DNA of 64,000 bases from Vanessa cardui (lineage: Eukaryota > Arthropoda > Insecta > Lepidoptera > Nymphalidae). The stretch covers positions 3,224,001 through 3,288,000 of the forward strand of contig NC_061126.1 in NCBI RefSeq assembly GCF_905220365.1, given 5' to 3'. This document shows positions 10,882-23,272 of the stretch, in pieces. The stretch's first letter is position 1. Every line of letters begins with the position of its first letter. Position numbers and translations under genes: made by a program. The notes beneath the pieces are model-generated. The model saw only the letters and a list, made by a program, of their open reading frames with translations. It was not told the origin of the DNA and made no database searches.

Positions 10882-11047
10882 GTCAACATCATTCTCTTGC
10901 GATCATTCGGTCTTCATCTGAAGGTAAACGGGCTTTACGACAGATTTCGAAATAAATTTATCTTGTTCATTCCACTTCTGAGCTGTTGAAGCAGCAGCCA
11001 CTGAAACACATGTTTTAGATGTACGTATTTCATATAGAAGAGCTCAG

Positions 11048-11560
11048 ATGGTTGATGAAAACATTTCAGCAATCAAAAACATTCTTGAGAATTCAAGCGA
11101 AAACGAAAATCTTGACGTGGCAAAGAATTTTAAATTGAAGAATGGTAGAGTCTATCGTAACACAAATGATGGACTACGGTGGTTTGTACCAAAAGCAGTG
11201 CGTTGGCAAATTTTAAGGATGAACCGTGATGACATTGTTTATTTCAGCTTGGATAAGACTTTAGCTCGAATAAAATTGTCATATTGGTTTCCTAAAATTC
11301 GCAGATTTATTAAAAAATATGTAAATGCTTGTCTAGAATGCGCTCATCACAAAACACACGGTGGACCTCGGGAAGGATTCTTTCCCCCTATACCTCGAGT
11401 AGATTTATAGACCATTCCACACTGTGCACGCCGATCATCTTGGACCCCTTGTTCTTAACAAACGTGGAAACTGCTACTTGTTAGTTATTATAGACTGCTG
11501 CACTAAGTTCGTGAACATCACTGCAGCAGGAAATACTTAGGCAACAATTATAGTGTGAAT
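11048..11560 (+). pseudogene. Ty3/gypsy integrase fragment, zinc-binding region and start of core
   Basis: The 120-residue open part (11048-11410) aligns by eye to the pol linker and the integrase zinc-binding domain: LKNGRVYR, WFVPKAVR, SYWFPKIRRFIKKY and the Cys pair CLEC at 95-98. The two His positions of the HHCC finger appear to be lost (NRDDIVYF where HxxxGHF-like sequence is expected). A stop falls at 11408-11410. Core-like sequence containing the ADHLGP motif region continues in a shifted frame, then more stops follow. It is a dead retrotransposon remnant, not a host gene. Confidence 0.75.
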
Positions 11561-12425
11561 AATGAAAGATCACATAAGCTATTTTAGCATAGCGACATTA
11601 TTACAGATCGTGGCTCTTGCTTCACAAGTCTGGTCTTTAAGAAATTTATACAAGGTACTGGGATCAAGTATATTTTAAACGCCGTTGCAACGCCAAGATC
11701 AAATGGCCAGGTCGAAATATACAATAGGACAATATTAGACGCGCTAGCTACAAAATCACATGGAAGGGATGAAAGAGCATAGGATGAATTCGTACCTGAT
11801 ATCCAAATATTACTTAATACAACACTAAATAGTTATAAGGTTATAAATACATCGTATATCGATAATAAATGACGTTTTGGAAAATACGAATATCATTGCG
11901 TCATCTGAAGAAATACAAAACATGAGGAAGGAGAGCTGAGATATAAAAGTACCACAAATATAGGATAAAAGTCGTTTTGAAGAAAAAAGGAAACCAGCGC
12001 CGCATTATAGAGTAGGGGACTTAGTGAGAGTTGAAAGAGTCATTAACAGTTAAAATGGAAATTGAAATAAAATCTTGTAGTTAAATACCAAGGGTCTTAT
12101 AGGATCGCTAAAATTTTGCGGAATGATTTTTGTTAGAAGACACTCCAATAACGAAGAAAAAGAATCGCCGATGTAAAACTATTGTAGCAGTTGACGAAAT
12201 ATCCCCCTGGTTAACCCCCAGCACTCACCTGGAGTCTTCCACAGATAGCAAAGAGGACGTTAGTGATACTGACGATAGTTAAAAATATAAAGAGTGAGAT
12301 CTATTTACCATAATTTCGCCCACTTCAATCTAGAAGTTATTGTATAATATTGTGTATTACTTACTTATATCTATATAATTTAATTGAAATTGTTTTGGTA
12401 CGTACCGGAAGCCTGATGGCCGAGC

Positions 12426-12778
12426 TGTTAGCATATTTATTTTGATATGGTCATATTCCCATATTTTAATAAAAAATAGTGTCAGCATAAATAATTCGAT
12501 TTAAATAGTTGTTACAATTTACGTTGATTGTCCATCGACTACATGACTAAACTAATTTGTTTTTTTAAAATAAATCAAAACCTGATGTTGCTACAGTCGG
12601 AGGAGGGGCGTGTAAACATTTAATAAATTAGGAGTAAGATTATAAATTGTCACTCTTACTTTAATCGTCGGAATGGAAGGATCGAGCAAAGAATCAATTT
12701 TGTATCAGTTTTGATTGTGAACCACTTCAGGATAAATAAAGTATTGATTGTGAGGAGAGTTTTCGTTTTATTGCAACA
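12426..12778 (+). repeat. right LTR, about 353 bp
   Basis: Starts TGTTAGCATATTTATTTTG and ends near TTGCAACA. It contains ACAGTCGGAGGAGGGGCGTG and an AATAAA at about 12735, a plausible polyadenylation signal. It carries the undisturbed target of the SINE found in the left LTR. Confidence 0.65.
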
Positions 12779-15774
12779 ATATGTAGGTAGATATTTTGTA
12801 TTCGGTGAAGTACAATCATACCGGACCCATTCTTATCGCTGAGTGATTACTTCCTAGAAGTTATATCTATATTCCTCGCCTCGTCCTTTCTTTTCTTTAG
12901 TAAAAGTAAAGCAATACTAACTAAGAATTGTCTACTAGTTTAATGACGCTTGTTCCTTTGGAAATTTCATAACTAATATGATAATATTGACTGATAATAT
13001 TAACTCGTTCATTCGTGTGGTATAATAGTTTCTGATAAAATCAGCAAGTTTCAATATGTCCATTAAAAGTTTCCTTTAAATGACAGTTAAAAATCACCTG
13101 TCTTAGAAAAGTATATTATTTGTCGAAATTGGTTATACTAAAAAAAAAAACAAAAAAATATGTAATTTATTTTTTATTGCAATAGAACACTGAATTACTT
13201 ATATTATATTATATTATTTAAATAAGGCTATTTTTAAAAGGAAGTTAAAAAAGATTCATAAAATTATATTATTAGTAAGGGTATAAATATTGGAAGGAGT
13301 ATTAAAATCATTTCGCTCATCTTTTAAACAAAGCCGCACTGTTCTTGTACTTGATTTACCTAGACATTACCTGTCCATTTACCTGTCAGTCAGTGTGGCA
13401 CGTTGTTTCCTTAAAACTGAACTAAATCACATTTCTAAAGGAAAATATCAACTGATTTTCAATCTAAGTATCTTATATACAAGGGTTATTGTTGCCTGGA
13501 ATGGTTGCAAGTATTAAATTCAGCGTAGGTCGTGTTAAGCAACCTTCCATAGAGCTGAGCGGCTTACATAAGCCGATAACGCCATTTTATAATTCCGTCC
13601 GAACACGACTCTTGCGCAGAAATCATGCCAACAAATTGAGGTATAAGTTCCGTTGATTCATAAGCGAAATCCTTGAGCAACTTCGCGGACGTAACAAATG
13701 GTTAAGCATACATCTTTTGCATTGTTCCTATTTCGTCAGTCAGTGCTTGCATAGGAATGAGGTACATAAATTACGAGTACGTGTCAAATGTTATCTTCAG
13801 ATTTCATATTTTTGGCAACTTCATTAAATTACTGGTTAATATGTCGTAATGGTAATCGCGAATTGACGTTTCTTTTTGATAAGAGCTGGGATTTCCCATT
13901 AGCGGTAAAGAAATCTCGTGATGCAACTTGCATGAAAAGACCAAAACGCATTGGTCGGGCGTGGTAGAATGAACCTTCTCTGGAATAGATGTCATACGAT
14001 GTCATGGGTCAGCATTGGAAATTGACAGGTACTTTGTCTGCTTTACGTAAATAATGTCATAGTCAACGTGAGTGGTTTGCGTAGCTAACTTATTCGCGAT
14101 TACTTTATTATCATTTATGGTAATGTTGAAGCTACTACACCATTGTTTGGAATCAAATTACCCATTACAATTTGCACGATGAATAAAAATACTCACGCAA
14201 GGAGTTGCGAAAGCATAATTCGGTCAGGGGTTTTATAAATTATTTGTACTTTTTACATGAAGCTGTCAGTATGGCATATTTAGATACTTAGATTGATGAA
14301 AAATTTTAATAAAAATTATCATTGTTCGCTAATGAATTGTGTTATCGGCTATTAAAAGGAATGACCAATGAGCGTTAAGAAAAAGTAAAAAGAAATAATT
14401 TTGTCGAACGTATCAGTATTACTTTCATTTCAAAGAAACCTTTTGTGAATGTGTTTGTCAATATCATGCCCAATATTGACTGTCCTAAGGCCAAGTCGAT
14501 TTTGAGGCGTGATAATAATACGTTATCTTGATCAATAAATAGAATTGTAGATGAAATTCTCAGAGGGATTAAAGATAGCGTCACAGTTAATGTACGTGTG
14601 GATAAAATCACAGAAGAATTTCCAATTATATACTTCATTATAGATTGTCGAAAGAATTATTACATATTTATGAATCGCAAAATCTATGAATATTTATAGA
14701 CATGTATCAATTTTTTGTATGCATTATTATTTTATCAAGGCTTCAGTGTAACATCTTATGCGTCATTCAGAACCATAGTATTATAGTCAATCTTGCCTAC
14801 TTATTAAACGTTCGGTGTTATTGACACTTGCCTTTTGTATGCAAATGTTATTTATTGATCTATTCTGGTGGAGGAAGTCAATGTTATATGAAAAAATACA
14901 TAAAAAATCGTAATGTGAAGCTGTTAGGTAGTATCGTTGTTTACGATATTATACATAGATACATATATCTTCAAATATTTTCTTTAATTCAGAACTAATT
15001 CTTATAATCTAAACGCTAAAATAATTATAAGTTGAATACGTAGAGTAGTGATAGATTTTCGTTTTCTTATTTCCGAATTTAAGCGTTTACATAATAAAAA
15101 AAAAATATGGTTAAAAAAAATTCATAATATTTGTTATCCTCAAATTATCAATATTTACTATACATACCTGGATTTCGACCACATACAACAAGTTTTTTTT
15201 AAATCCTCGTACTAAAATAACTTACTAGATGATATTGACACGGGCACCATAAGTGTACAAAAGTACCTGTTACCTGTCAAAGGCACCACAATACACGGTA
15301 AGGCGCGCATCAGGTATAAAACATTTTTGCCAAACATATGACAACCTAGTTCACAACAAAAAATGAATTTTATTTGATTTATGTAAATAATAACTCATTT
15401 CATTGTAAATATATTGATTGAAACAGGTAAACCTATAAAGAAAGGAAGTGCCTTTATACATTCAGTCAAATAATTAATTTATCGTAACCGACTTTGAAAC
15501 CGACACTTAACATTGTAACACATTTCAACGAATTTACAATTTAAATGCAATCTCGCGTGTGACTTGCGTAATTTACTACGAGAATAGTTTAGCGTGATTA
15601 TGTAATAGTTATAACTACCAACAGACGCTTAAAGCTCCGTAAAATGCTATCTTATTAATAACATACCAGTCTAGGATTTACGCTGGAAATTAAATTACCT
15701 GTATTAATTTTATCTTCATTTAAATAATTGTAATTAATTATTTATTTACTTAAGTTTATATTAATAAATAAAAT
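12779..15774. other. intergenic, no supported gene
   Basis: AT-rich sequence with short chance ORFs only. Bases 13530-13700 are noticeably more GC-rich than their surroundings but show no coding frame, tRNA fold or repeat copy elsewhere in the window. I cannot tell a regulatory element from an old transposon relic. Confidence 0.4.
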
Positions 15775-15990
15775 TTTAACAAAAAGAAAAACCGACTTCA
15801 AACAAAACACTATTTTAAAACAAATAAAAATGCACTAAAAAGTAATAAAAATAATTGCATATTTAACATATTTTTGAGAGTCCTCCTAGGTAAAATGAAA
15901 TGAAAAATATTAGACTACTTAAAAGTCGATTTACGATTATATAATGTAGTTATAGTTATTGTTATATATGGAGCCGGTGTGAAGTCGGTT
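15775..15990 (-). repeat. GAAGTCGGTT-family repeat, inverted copy
   Basis: On the plus strand it starts AACAAAAAGAAAAACCGACTT and ends GAAGTCGGTTGAAAG. It is the reverse complement of 8640-8873 over nearly its full length, with scattered differences. It has no coding frame. Confidence 0.6.
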
Positions 15991-18900
15991 GAAAGGACAC
16001 AGGAAATTCTTCTTATGATAATATCTCTGTGGAAAATGAGATGGGTTAGCTGTTCTAAGTTTTGGAATCATAGATAATCAAATAAATAATATATATAAAT
16101 TTTTTAGTGTCGGTGTATTTAGTTCTTATTTGTCGATAGTGTTTCTATTATAATCAACAAAATGTCGCATATGTTCATAAAAAAATACTTTTGATTAATA
16201 TTCCTGATTGATTTCGACTACGAGATTATGTCATGTTATACATCTTTTTAATTAATTGATTGACCTTATAAGTGAGCCGATAGATTAGCAAGGTAATAAA
16301 AATAAAGAGTGAAAACTACAATTTTTGATAATGAAAAATAATTTGATAAAACATATATCCAATATGTTCTTAATTTTTATGGAATATATTCTGAAATTTA
16401 CTGGCAACACTTCTATGATTAAACACTATACATGAAGAATAATGAGCATACGTAATTGTATAATTAACAGCTATTATTTATTCTAGTATCAAACGACAAT
16501 ACTCTGAATTGCCCGATATAAGAATTGAGTTATGAGCCATTAAAATTACAGACAAATAAAAAAAAATACCTATTATATTCCCTTCGCTAATTGACAATAA
16601 AATGGAAAGTAAAAAAATTATTATTATTTTATATGTCGAGTGTGCGTAGGTATTAGAAGTGATCAGTGATGAAGACAAAAAATGTGTATTGATTGAATCA
16701 AACCTGTCATTTTATAACTATGGAAATTACTGAAAGTTTTAACCGTACCATTCAATACATTATAAAATTAGATTTTGGGGTCTCCTTTACGGATTAAAAA
16801 AAAACATTTTCAGTATAAACACAGTTAATTTACGATGAAAATCTGAGATAGCCAATCTTGTTAAGATTGATATCCCGATTCTGATAAAAATGGATGGCTG
16901 CTCAGAACAAGTTGAATTACACCGAGTCATCTAACAAGGGCCATTTACAATCGAGACGGGGACGACGCTAGAAATGTGGCGACTAAAGATTTTACGATTT
17001 ATCGCAAACGTCTTTCGTTATCGCATCGAAGTCGATCTTGATCCTGACGTACTCGATACTGAAGCTCGTTATTTTTAATCAGATCCAAAAGAGGATGATA
17101 CGTAATGAGATAAATTTGTAACAACCTCCGTAGGAAGCTGTGAATTCAAGAGCTGTTAGTAATTAGTAATATTAATAAAACTAATTATTTATGTTAGATA
17201 CTACGTTTCAAGAATAATTATTTTTGGACTTAGACTAAAAATATTATTACTAATAATAACACAATAACAACAAATCTTGCAATTGATAATAATAGTTAAA
17301 AAGTAATTGTTAATAATGATTTTATATAGGTATAGTTTACATGAAAGTGTAACTAAAGAGTTTCTAGGCCTTCTCGGTAGATTACATTTCTAACCGATTG
17401 TAGTTTTATGTTCAATTGCTCTCGTACAATGACCATTCAAAACGGTTTATACATCTATTCATTCAGGAAGGCGCGCCCCTCCACGTTAAATTATTATCTG
17501 TGTGCATACGTATGCGCGTGTGGCATTCGTGCTTACAATGTCATAGTGTGTGTGAGACTAATGGTAATGACAGCAAAAAAAAAGAGATAAATTATTTTAA
17601 CTCTTTTGTTAATAATTTATTAAACGTGGAGCAAAGGTTCTACCTACGACAGTATATTAAAATTTAAATAAAATATAATACTAATGACAGTTTTAAAGTT
17701 GAACATTTTACATTTGCATTATTATCTAAGTTATGCAAATGTTTCGTTTTTTTTTTATTATTATTTTGTTTGCGTCGGTACTTATATATTCAACGCTTAA
17801 GCCAATGTGAAAGTACTGTGAAGTAATATTGTCTCTTGTCTCTATTAAAAGTATATTATACTGCTATATAAAATGTATCCATTAATTATACTAAGCTGTG
17901 CAGGCACTAATGCTTATAATGCTTAACATAACTTACACTTGATATATTTGTATCGTGTTGTGAATTACGATCAAAACTCAAGAAGGACATGAAGAATTCT
18001 CATGAAAAAAACTCGATTCCTAATTAAAAAATAACTACATTTGTTTTTACGGGTACAAGACTTATAAGCAAGTTCTCTGAGGAGTTCAAGATGTCTGACG
18101 AATATGGAACAGAATGACAACACTAATGAGATCCGAATGTTTTTTTTTTTTTTTACAAATTGTATAGCTTGTAGTAACGCGTGCCTTAATACAAGTATCG
18201 GTTACTTTTTGTAGAGCGTACGATCAGGGTCGATCAACCTCGTTTAACGGTATCGTCTTCGCATAGACAATCTTGCGTCACCGTCAGCGTGTAATGCCCT
18301 GATAGGTGCGGTAAGTGTGGTCGGGGCTTTAGCATCGATAACGGTTATATTCAAAGTTAGTAGACCGCTTATTGATTACGAGATTTGAAGTAGCGGTTCT
18401 TGAATTATTCTAAGGCTTAGTTTATTGTCTTATAAATTACATTTTCTAGAACAATGGACGCCCATAGGTCTGCATTATACTGTATTATCATTGTAACAAA
18501 TACAACGATGGTTATATATAATAGGATTTGTTTAGGTTGTGTTAATTATTCAAGTATGCGTTTGACATTTTATCTTTGAAAGTTAAGTGGGTACAAAATT
18601 AGTAGATAATTACTTAATAATAAATACATAATGCGTCTCTTTACGACTTCCTTTAACGAAGAAATAATGAAGCGATTAAAAGTTAATGAAAAAAAAAACA
18701 ACGTGTTTAACATTTTTCGCTCTTTCGTACGAATAAAATTTGAATTTTTTTATAAACATTTGTGATTTATTTGCAACAGTGTTACAGAAATTTATTCACT
18801 GGTTTAATTTATGTATTACTTAATTAAATAATTTATTTAGTGTTTAATATGATTTTATATTTTTTCATAATGTTATTAATACAAAACACAAGTTGTTTCG

Positions 18901-19254
18901 TCATAAGTAAAAGATGATTATGTCCACAATAATATTTCGTTTATTATTTGAAGAAGTAAGTAAAAAAGCATATTTTTAGCTTGTTAATAAGAAAAGTCAA
19001 CAATTCATCAGCAAGATAAAGAATATTTACATTGTTTAAAGCAAGGGTTCCATTACATGTTAAAAATATTGTCACAAAACCCTTTTTATGGGTTGCTCAG
19101 ACTCAATTATTACGGGCCACCTAGTGATTTGAAAGTCGCAGGTTTGATTCTGAGTCTGAATATTATCGTCCCGCTCTTAGCACCAGCTTTTACAGAAAAT
19201 AGTTATTCTTTACAAGTGACATTATAATATTCACAAAAATTATATGTGAATGTA
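15991..19254. other. intergenic, with two GC-richer patches
   Basis: Mostly AT-rich and without a supported gene. Two patches, about 16915-17080 and 18180-18350, have many CG dinucleotides and balanced composition unlike their flanks. Neither has an ORF longer than background nor matches the repeats seen elsewhere in the window. Confidence 0.4.
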
Positions 19255-19420
19255 AAATGGCCCAATTGATAGAACGTGCTAATTTGCAACAACGGCGGAA
19301 TCGATTCCACGTAGAAATCATCAGTATGGAAATTTTCAAGTGCTTATTTGGGGTTCATAATCTCATCTCATCTTAAATCCGTCCGATTAATTTCTGCCAC
19401 ATTTTTATCCGACCCACACT
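19255..19420 (+). repeat. degenerate tRNA-SINE relic
   Basis: AAAATGGCCCAATTGATAG followed by AACGTGCTAATTTG and GGAATCGATTCCACG keeps the order of the family A head, box B region and CAAGTGCTTA segment, with heavy divergence. Confidence 0.4.
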
Positions 19421-19714
19421 AAAGTTATTTAGTTATAACAAAATAATGAAACTAAAGTAGTAACGTGGTTTAAAAATCGATCCCTTTCTTTAAGTTGAGA
19501 TAACAGTGAACCAATTTACTTTTACTTACTTATACATGAACTCTGTAGGTGTCTTAATGCGAAAACATTATATTTATTATATTGTAATTATTAAGCGTAA
19601 TATGAAAACAAATCTAAATAAATGTAATTATAGTACGTTATCGTATAAAATGTATAAAAAATACCGAAGCTTAGTAGTGAGTACACGGATAAATGACAGA
19701 TGGTATCTCTAACG

Positions 19715-19840
19715 ATAGTAACCGCGATACGTAATAGAGACAAGCTTACCGTTCCACTCAAAAGCTCAAAGCCCTCAGTATATGTTAAGACGTAACCGTC
19801 GCCGGTCGTGCTCACGTCTCGCGTAATCGAAAAAATCACG
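19715..19840 (-). other. possible minus-strand exon with strong splice donor
   Basis: Within AT-rich DNA, this GC-rich patch reads on the minus strand as TRDVSTTGDGYVLTYTEGFE and ends at AACG|GTAAGCTTG, a good donor. I do not recognise the peptide and see no clear acceptor or partner exon. It could be a first exon of an unseen transcript, or chance. Confidence 0.2.
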
Positions 19841-19949
19841 TGTATATTAGTATGTGTGATAATTAAATTAAATTAAAACTATGACCAAAAAAAATAACAA
19901 TGGCTATTTAAAATAAAAATACGATGAATTGGTAGTGCGAATAGAAAAA

Positions 19950-19968
19950 TATATATATATATATATGA
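19950..19968. repeat. (AT)n microsatellite
   Basis: Uninterrupted alternating AT run of about ten units. Confidence 0.8.
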
Positions 19969-20811
19969 TGCGAAAAATAATATAAAGTTTTTCATATGGC
20001 ATTCCAGTTTAATTAAATTAAAACAATAATGAATAATTAGATGTAATTATACGTATTTTGTTTCGCGCAAAAAGTTAAATGTTTTTGGGAATATTTCAAA
20101 TATGCGTGAGGTAACCTTATACTGTTTTTGTTATTTATTTTAATTAATTATTTGTCAATTTGCTTGATATTTTAATTTAAAATTATTTCAATGTTAATAA
20201 TGGAATTTTATAATTACAAAATGAGTAACAACAATTTTTTTTTTTAAATTCAGAACAAGTAATGACGGTTTGCGATATCGTAGGAATGTGTTAGGCATGC
20301 TAGCTGCATTTTCTCACCGAATTAAGATCATAAAAGCTATACGACCTTTTTTCAAAAATATTTAGCTTTAAGTGTACATATAAGATGTTAATGGATCGAG
20401 TTTAACATGTTTCCCAAGGACCGGTGCGGGAATCAATCAATCGGAAATTATGCGGAACGTTTTATATGAGTAAATATATATTAGTCCGCTCACCCTAAAT
20501 TATTCTCAAATCGCTTGAACATATATTAAGTTCATTGTAATATTAGAAACCAAAACATATTATGTAGATACTAGTTTCAGCGTGTATGGTAGAAGAAGTT
20601 ATTTAATAGTAGCTGTTCCCTACGAATTTTCTGTGGAATAATAATATATTATTCCAAAACCTGCCCAGTAAATGCTAAATGCAGTGAAGCTTGAAAATAT
20701 GTTTGAGTTAATATTATATCTTAGTAAAGCCTAAAGTTGTGGTAAATACGAGTATTGGTAAGAACCTACAGACAACCTCTTTTCGTTACAACTTACAATA
20801 CCAATAAGTTG

Positions 20812-21020
20812 AGTTAGCTCTGTGGTTAGAACTCGATAGTCTTAATGATAGTGGGATCAAACTCAGACAAGTATAATTGAATTTTCACGTGCTCAATTAT
20901 TATTTAATTTCAGGGTACATTTAATTTCACTGAAATCTTGTAACGTGTTTCACTTACCCTACACAAGAACAGCGTGGTTGAATTAGGTCTTACCTTCTCC
21001 CAGAAGAGAGTTGCATCTAT
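20812..21020 (+). repeat. degenerate family A SINE
   Basis: Recognisable order of SINE parts: CTCTGTGGTTAGAACTCGATA, GGGATCAAACTCAGACAAG, CACGTGCTCAATTATT, GAACAGCGTGGTTGAATTAG and CCTTCTCCCAGAAGAGAG. It is strongly diverged and lacks the terminal tail. Confidence 0.55.
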
Positions 21021-21844
21021 GCATATTCGCTGCAGATTTAACTATCTAAATTTGTAATTTCAATCCGTCTTTAAGGACACACTGAGTAATTAGACAGGCA
21101 AATTAAGAGTAATTGGTGGTATTTTATACAAAACAGAGATACAGTTGAAATGTGTTTCAATGCCTTTTAAAAATAATGAGCATAAAATTAATAAACAATG
21201 AGTGCGTTATGATACAATGAAATTGTAATGCAAAAATAAATACTGATAAAAAAAGTGAAGTGAAGCTTCATAAATAGCTTTTGTTTAATAGAGGTAAGTA
21301 TTTATGTGCGCTGATTAAAAAAGTGGCGTTGGAAGGGAATAAGTACTAAACGATTTTAATTTCTTAATCTAACCACAGGGCTTAGACTTACAACATCCAA
21401 GAGTTACCTTTATGATAAAACCTATTCAATAATACTAGAATTTGATTCTAGTTGCATTACAAAATCTCAATATTTTATATAAAAAAATATAAAGTATATT
21501 CTAATAGTCTATATTCGTTTGTTTGTATGTATGACTTTAAAATTATAATATTATTAATTTCGGCGACACTATAACTATATAATTATTTTATATAGTATTT
21601 AAGTGTCTTATAAATTATCTATTTAGATTAAAACAAGTTACAATATATTAATACGATGGATTTATGTAGTCCGAATAAGTTCGTGTAACTTCTCTTGGTA
21701 TCTTAAAAAGGCTGGAAGTCGATTGGGTTAATTTCATGATATAGGCAATGAGGTTACGCAGGTAAAACTCCGACCCTCTTACGATCAAAACTTAGTAAAG
21801 CTCCCTTAAGCCAATACTACATTAGATACTGACATCGTTCTTAT

Positions 21845-22180
21845 TAGCTTGTTATATGCCTGCAGATTTTGGGGCTTGGGTTCAAGTCCAAGTCGGGTTG
21901 AAAAAATATATTGGGTTTTTCTATCGTATTTGCCTGGGCCGGTAAGTTAGTATGTAAACTCCTGTGACTCAGAACGTTAAGCCTTTGTTTCTAAGACTCA
22001 ACACTTTCTGGTCGTATTGGATTTGTCGTTCCATCGGATTTTGGAAATGGTGAACCCTCTATTCCCTATTGAGGGTTCACCTCTGTTTGTGTACATGCTT
22101 GTTCATTATTATATGTCCTGCGCTGTCGTCATACGTCATACGTCTACGTCATAAGCTAGGCGTCATCATCTACATTAGAA
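21845..22180 (+). repeat. tRNA-like SINE relic, family C
   Basis: GGGTTCAAGTCCAAGTCGGG is a box-B-like motif, followed by a body containing CTTTCTGGTCGTATTGG. A small hairpin, GTGAACCCTC (22050-22059) with GAGGGTTCAC (22071-22080), lies inside. It resembles the elements at 41178 and 52775 in layout. The downstream limit is a guess. Confidence 0.4.
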
Positions 22181-22619
22181 AACGAAGATTTCCAAGTTTA
22201 AAGTATCTATCTGTTCAAGCTTGTGCATTTAATAATTCAGTTATAAAAGTAGAAAACACATAAAATCCCTATAAGATTTTTTTATTACTTTAGTTATAAT
22301 AGTTAGAACTTTATAGATAATTATGATATAAAAATTAATATGATGTCATTAAAAATATATATTGATTTATTATTCGATTATTTAAAAGTAGTTTATTTTA
22401 TTATGCATTAGAAATGTTGCCATTTAAATTGGAAAATATGCTAATAAAAACATTAGGCTACTAACCCACATCCGGAATTGAGCGCTTTGCTTGAAGAATA
22501 TATTCTTTGAATTTATTAGGTAATGCTTACATTATGCAATGAATATAAAGACTTTTTGTTCATTCATTCGTAAATTAAGAATTAAAAAAAAATCGATTCA
22601 ATACGTATTATATTTCACA

Positions 22620-22880
22620 CTACTGTGCCCGCGACTTCGTACTCGTTTTAATTTAACAATAGAGTTATTGTTGTTGCTTAAGTTACTCCTTATTACATCA
22701 GCTATTTACCAGGGTATGCCCCGTCAAAATCGGTCCAGCCGTTCCACAGATGAACAAATAGACAGAGATGAAAAAATATTATTGTACCATACGTGTAAAC
22801 ATACATGTGCATTTAGTAATTAGTAAGAACCGGTTACTTTAATGTTACAAACAGACACTTGAATGTTATTATATGTATAG
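22620..22880 (-). mobile_element. Helitron-like repeat relic
   Basis: Shares a long co-linear stretch with 60242-60505: AAAATCGGTCCA, AAAAAATATTATT, AACATACATGT, TTACTTTAATGTTACA and CAGACACTTGAAT-like blocks. On the minus strand the end reads GTACGAAGTCGCGGGCACAG then TAGT, close to lepidopteran Helitron 3' ends but with the CTAG damaged. Confidence 0.5.
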
Positions 22881-23127
22881 ATATTATAAACGGCTTCTTG
22901 CAACATGTGGATAACAACGCTTAAAGCTGTTTCCAAGGAATTAATGTTATTGATCTATTGGTCAATATGTGAGTCAAAACCAAAATATTCTCTTTTTAAG
23001 TCAAGGTCGTATAGATTTGTGAATTGTCATGTTACAAGATATTTATGAATTCATACTTAAAAGAGTTTCAAAAGTAGAATTTAGATGCTTTTAAAAACAA
23101 CTATTTAAAAAAAATTAACCACAGGTA

Positions 23128-23272
23128 CAAGGTATATCTTAGTTTCCAAGGTTGGTGGCGCATTGGCGATGTAAGGAAATATCAATATTCTTACATTGTC
23201 ATTGTTTATGGGCGGTGGTGACCATTTACCATCAGGTGGCCCATATGTTTGCCAATCTATAGCATAAATAGA
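23128..23272 (-). repeat. family B repeat, 5' part
   Basis: Reverse complement of the start of family B (defined at 57173-57460), including CACCTGATGGTAAATGGTC-type and GCGCCACCAACCTTGGAAAC-type blocks. Confidence 0.7.

Larger units (their letters stand above)
9510..12778 (+). mobile_element. decayed Ty3/gypsy-type LTR retrotransposon
   Basis: Two related terminal regions (9510-10125 without its SINE, and 12426-12778) flank an internal part holding an integrase remnant. The right copy starts TGTTAGCATATTT and ends near GCAACA, as LTRs do (TG...CA). No intact gag, protease, reverse transcriptase or RNase H frame is visible, and the pol remnant is broken by stops and frameshifts. The internal 10140-10890 segment reads better on the opposite strand, so the element is rearranged. 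Confidence 0.7.

Noticed and set aside
14375..14638. 87-residue minus-strand ORF
   Set aside because: No motif, hydrophobic and Ile/Leu-rich as expected from AT-rich DNA, and no supporting splice or start context.
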